From the NCBI RefSeq assembly GCF_011927955.1, contig NZ_JAATJN010000001.1:434001-498000 (forward strand): a stretch of 64,000 nucleotides of DNA. The letters run 5' to 3'. Source of the DNA: Brevibacterium marinum. Lineage in GTDB: Bacteria; Actinomycetota; Actinomycetes; Actinomycetales; Brevibacteriaceae. This document shows positions 61,421 through 64,000 of this stretch, piece after piece (the first letter of the stretch is position 1; each line of letters opens with the position of its first letter). The notes under the pieces were generated by a model, which had not been told where the DNA came from, searched no databases, and saw only the letters and a list, made by a program, of their open reading frames with translations. The position numbers and the translations under genes are program-made.

Positions 61421-62779
61421 GTGAACTCACCATTCCGCTGGCTGTGGACCGGGGCCGGACTGTCGAACCTCGGCGACGGGGTGACTCTCACTGCACTCCC
61501 GCTGATCTCTCTCGCAGCGGGCGCGAGCCCGGGGGAAGTCGCACTCGTCACGACGCTGGCAACGATCGCGTGGCCGGCCTTCGGGCTGCATGCAGGGTGG
61601 CTCGTCGACCGCTTCCCGCCCCAACGCCTGCTCGCCGTGGTCAACGGACTGCGGGCCCTCGCGCTTCTCGGACTGTCGGCCGCCATTGCCTTGGACACCG
61701 CCGTGACTCTCGCAGTCTTCACAGCGGCCTTCATCTACGGCCTGGCGGAAACCCTGGTCGACACATCCCTCATCGCCGGCATCCCCCGCACGGTCGCGCG
61801 AGCCGAGCTCACCGGCGCGAACTCGCGTATCGAAGCGACCATCAATATCGCGAATCAACTCGCGGGACCGCCTCTTGCCGGTTTGCTCCTCGGCGCCACG
61901 GGGCTCCTCGCAGCGGCTTCGGGCACCGGACTGTATTCACTTGCAGCGATCGCCGGAATCGGCCTGATCCGCTCGATGCACCGCCATACACGAGGTGACA
62001 GCAACGCCGGCGAGGACGCCGCCGACAGCCACGGACCGGGACGCTCCCCTTCAGAAACGACGCAAGGCACCTCGAGCCCGAGCAGCTCGCGCGGGATCAG
62101 GGAAGGCATCCGCTTCCTCTTCAGCCATCGCCTGCAGCGCGAACTCACACTCATGACCGCGGCCATGAGCATGGTCTGGGGCGCATGGACCGCAACGTTC
62201 GTCCTCTACGCAGTCGCTCCTGGCCCACTCAACCTCAGCAGTGCCGCCTACGGCTGGCTGCTCACCGCGATGGCGATCGGCGGCATCATGTCGTCAGCCC
62301 TCACCGAACGCCTGCAGGCAAGATTCTCGACGACCGCACTGCTCTTCGTCGATGCGATCGGCACACTCGGCCTCGTGCTCCCAGCCGCTCTCGGGGCGCC
62401 CCTGCCGATCATCGTCGTCGGGCTCGTCACGGCTGGTGCAGGCTCAACGATCTGGAGGATCATCGTCGCCGTCATCCGGCAGCAGACGACGCCGAGGCAT
62501 CTCATCGGCAGGGTCTACTCCGCCTCCCGCGTCGTCAACTGGGGAGCCCTTCCGCTCGGCGCCGCACTCGCCGCCCTCGGCGTCGAGACGCTGGGGGTGC
62601 CCGGAGTCTTCTGGATCGGCAGCGGGCTGTCGATCGGGATCTGCGGGTGGCTGACAGCGGCAATGCCACGCATGAAGGCGAGGATCGACGAGGCAGAGGC
62701 AGAGGCAGAGGCAGAGGCAGAGGCAGAGGCAGAAGTTATATTCAACCTAAAGGTTGACAAACAGTCGAAGCGGCCCTAG
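61421..62779 (+). CDS. MFS transporter (putative drug exporter)
   Basis: 452 residues from GTG 61421 with about twelve membrane segments. N-terminal FRWLWTGAGLSNLGDGVTLT, then WLVDRFPPQRLLAVVNGLRA, a motif-A-like loop, and IAGIPRTVARAELTGANSR are typical of the EntS/MFS_3-like exporters. The C-terminus ends in a run of Glu-Ala pairs encoded by seven GAGGCA repeats. The last codons overlap the promoter of the ArsR gene. Confidence 0.8.
   Translation: MNSPFRWLWTGAGLSNLGDGVTLTALPLISLAAGASPGEVALVTTLATIAWPAFGLHAGWLVDRFPPQRLLAVVNGLRALALLGLSAAIALDTAVTLAVFTAAFIYGLAETLVDTSLIAGIPRTVARAELTGANSRIEATINIANQLAGPPLAGLLLGATGLLAAASGTGLYSLAAIAGIGLIRSMHRHTRGDSNAGEDAADSHGPGRSPSETTQGTSSPSSSRGIREGIRFLFSHRLQRELTLMTAAMSMVWGAWTATFVLYAVAPGPLNLSSAAYGWLLTAMAIGGIMSSALTERLQARFSTTALLFVDAIGTLGLVLPAALGAPLPIIVVGLVTAGAGSTIWRIIVAVIRQQTTPRHLIGRVYSASRVVNWGALPLGAALAALGVETLGVPGVFWIGSGLSIGICGWLTAAMPRMKARIDEAEAEAEAEAEAEAEVIFNLKVDKQSKRP
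62690..62731 (+). repeat. hexanucleotide microsatellite, seven GAGGCA copies
   Basis: 42 bp of perfect GAGGCA units encode an (Glu-Ala) tail at the end of the MFS protein. Copy changes keep the reading frame. Confidence 0.9.
62742..62757. promoter_or_regulatory. inverted repeat TCAACC-TAAA-GGTTGA
   Basis: It shares the TTCAAC/GTTGA half-sites of the larger operator at 62779-62812 and overlaps the -35 box of the ArsR promoter; perhaps a second ArsR site. Confidence 0.45.
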
Positions 62780-62782
62780 ATT
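62754..62782 (+). promoter_or_regulatory. sigma-70-type promoter of the ArsR/AHSA1 operon
   Basis: TTGACA (62754-62759), 17 bp, TAGATT (62777-62782). The -35 is perfect and the spacing ideal. It lies within the last codons of the MFS gene. Confidence 0.7.
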
Positions 62783-62812
62783 CGTATTCAACAACTTAGT
62801 TGAATACGAATC
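62779..62812. promoter_or_regulatory. ArsR operator, perfect 14-bp inverted repeat
   Basis: GATTCGTATTCAAC and GTTGAATACGAATC are perfectly complementary across a 6-bp spacer. The site covers the -10 box and start region just before the ArsR ribosome site, as expected for autorepression. Confidence 0.75.
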
Positions 62813-62821
62813 GGAGGTCCA

Positions 62822-63211
62822 GTGACCGACCAGTTGACGAAGGTGTTCGCCGCCCTGGCCGACCCCACACGCAGAGACATGGTGGCCAGGCTGTCCGTCG
62901 CCGACGCCACAGTCAACGAGCTCGCCGACCCCTACGAGGTCAGCCTCCAGGCCGTGTCGAAGCACCTCAAGGTGCTCGAGGATTCGGGACTGGTCACTCG
63001 CACCCGGGAGGCGCAGCGCAGGCCGGTCCACCTCGAAGACAATGTGTTCGATCTGATGACCAAATGGATCGAAAGATACAGACAACAGGCAGAAGAACGC
63101 TACCAACGCCTCGACGCGGTCCTGGAGACCATGGGCACGGACGAGGAACCCACAGACTCCCCGGCCACCTCGGCGAGGGATCACACAGACACATCACGCA
63201 AAGGAGCATGA
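62822..63211 (+). CDS. ArsR-family regulator
   Basis: 129 residues from GTG 62822 with GGAGG just upstream. Winged helix: KVFAALADPTRRDMVARLSV, then VSLQAVSKHLKVLEDSGLVT. No metal-binding Cys is present. It is followed after 1 bp by an AHSA1-domain gene, a common pairing in which the regulator responds to an organic ligand. A perfect operator overlaps its promoter. Confidence 0.87.
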   Translation: MTDQLTKVFAALADPTRRDMVARLSVADATVNELADPYEVSLQAVSKHLKVLEDSGLVTRTREAQRRPVHLEDNVFDLMTKWIERYRQQAEERYQRLDAVLETMGTDEEPTDSPATSARDHTDTSRKGA

Positions 63212-63212
63212 C

Positions 63213-63707
63213 ATGACCACCGCAGACACCGACTATTCGGACCTCAAACTCGAAGTTCCCGACGGTTCTCAATCACTGTCGATCACCCGCGACTTCGCCG
63301 CATCGCCGGACAAGGTGTTCCGCGCCCACACCGACCCCGAGCTCTTCGTCAGGTGGTGTGGGCCCGACACGATCACGAACACGATCCGCGAGTGGGATGC
63401 GACCACGGGCGGGCACTGGAGCTACCTGGCCAGCGACGACGACGGCGAATACGGATTCTTCGGCTCCTTCCACGAGGTGCGCGAGAACGAGCGAATCGTT
63501 CAGACCTTCACCTTCGAGGGCTTCCCCGATGCCGTGAGCCTCGAAATCCTCACGCTCAGCGACCTCGGCGATGGACGAACTCGACTGAACTCCACCTCGA
63601 TCTTCGACTCCGTCGAATCCCGCGACGGCATGGTCGCCTCAGGCATGGAAGTCGGCATTCGCGAGGGCTACGAGAAACTCGACCGGCTGCTGAGGGAAGC
63701 GCAGTGA
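63213..63707 (+). CDS. SRPBCC/AHSA1-domain protein
   Basis: 164 residues with the START-like pattern of AHSA1 proteins: LSITRDFAASPDKVFRAHTD then PELFVRWCGPDTITNTIREW, GGHWSYLASDDDGEYGFFGS and the end SGMEVGIREGYEKLDRLL. These small proteins bind hydrophobic ligands. It is co-transcribed with the ArsR gene. The specific ligand is unknown. Confidence 0.85.
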   Translation: MTTADTDYSDLKLEVPDGSQSLSITRDFAASPDKVFRAHTDPELFVRWCGPDTITNTIREWDATTGGHWSYLASDDDGEYGFFGSFHEVRENERIVQTFTFEGFPDAVSLEILTLSDLGDGRTRLNSTSIFDSVESRDGMVASGMEVGIREGYEKLDRLLREAQ

Positions 63708-63743
63708 TCGTCAGCGGCGAACTTGTCCCATAAGCTCGAGGGC

Positions 63744-64000
63744 ATGACCGAGACATACGACAGCCTGATCGCACCTGCCGAAGACGACATCGACCGCTAC
63801 GATCCGGAAGCGCGCCGCTGGTTGACAGGTGCGATCAAGGCCGTCCAATCGGATGCCAACAGATCCTCGGACACACACCTTCTGCACGTGCCGCTGCCCG
63901 CCGAATGGGGAATCGACCTCTACCTCAAGGACGAGTCGAGCCATCCCACGGGATCGCTCAAGCACCGTCTGGCCCGGTCGCTGTTCCTCCACGCGCTGTG
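63744..64000 (+). CDS. PLP-dependent cysteine-synthase-family protein (partial)
   Basis: The gene begins at ATG 63744 and leaves the window after 85 codons. [20 protein letters not shown] contains the PLP-binding Lys of the cysteine synthase/threonine deaminase fold. The N-terminal extension ([20 protein letters not shown]) resembles actinobacterial members of this family, some of which act as cysteine desulfhydrases. The function cannot be fixed from this part. Confidence 0.7.
   Translation, partial: MTETYDSLIAPAEDDIDRYDPEARRWLTGAIKAVQSDANRSSDTHLLHVPLPAEWGIDLYLKDESSHPTGSLKHRLARSLFLHAL

Overview
This 64 kb window comes from a high-GC actinobacterial chromosome. Gene families (CstA with a small C-terminal Cys-Cys protein and an ArsA-type ATPase, GMC oxidoreductases, many CaiB/BaiF and GntR proteins) suggest Micrococcales, most likely Brevibacterium or a close relative; that is an inference from gene content, not from a marker gene. 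I saw no rRNA, tRNA, CRISPR array, transposase or prophage genes. The window is dominated by catabolic islands, each with its own transporter and regulator.

Layout. 1-11.7 kb: a SNF2-family helicase cut by the window edge; a ketopantoate-reductase-like enzyme divergent from a TetR regulator; two paralogous aldo/keto reductases; the cstA / Cys-Cys protein / ArsA operon; a D-2-hydroxyacid dehydrogenase with a YjbR protein; an ArsB/SLC13-type permease. 12-14.8 kb: a divergent Nramp-family transporter and an RclA-like flavoprotein. 14.8-22.8 kb: a phosphonate island (GntR regulator, FAD oxidoreductase, PhnD, PhnC, a fused double PhnE, a PhnX-like hydrolase and a zinc dehydrogenase) with no PhnW transaminase. 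22.8-34.0 kb: an aldarate (glucarate/galactarate) island with aldolase, glucarate dehydratase, 2,5-dioxovalerate dehydrogenase, KdgD, a second enolase-superfamily dehydratase, FadR-type and LysR regulators, and a TctCBA tripartite tricarboxylate-type transporter.

34.0-35.2 kb is a gene graveyard: a frameshifted FMN reductase next to a decayed piece of a GMC oxidoreductase. 35.5-43.6 kb is one operon (amidase, MFS, MaoC hydratase, CaiB CoA-transferase, acyl-CoA dehydrogenase, MmgE/PrpD, CitE lyase) that reads like a CoA-dependent route for a short branched dicarboxylic acid. 43.7-45.7 kb holds a GntR regulator between remnants of acyl-CoA dehydrogenase, HMG-CoA-lyase-like and CaiB genes. 45.7-50.9 kb is a three-gene oxidation operon (gluconate-dehydrogenase subunit 3, GMC oxidoreductase, FAD/Fe-S oxidase) divergent from an IclR regulator, followed by an SDR and a small monooxygenase. 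53-64 kb holds a DUF559-like protein, a second CaiB protein, a glycine/glutamine-rich low-complexity protein, an FAH-family enzyme, a stress protein plus amino-acid permease, a CGNR regulator, an MFS exporter, an ArsR/AHSA1 pair and the start of a PLP enzyme.

The most notable observation is regulatory. Three promoters (before the Nramp-family gene, the kdgD operon and the tctC operon) share one architecture at identical spacing: a 15-bp dyad of LysR type (T-N11-A), then TTGGAC exactly 35 bp after the start of the dyad, then 19 bp, then TAGNNT. This ties a distant Nramp-like transporter lacking the family's metal-binding motif to the aldarate regulon.
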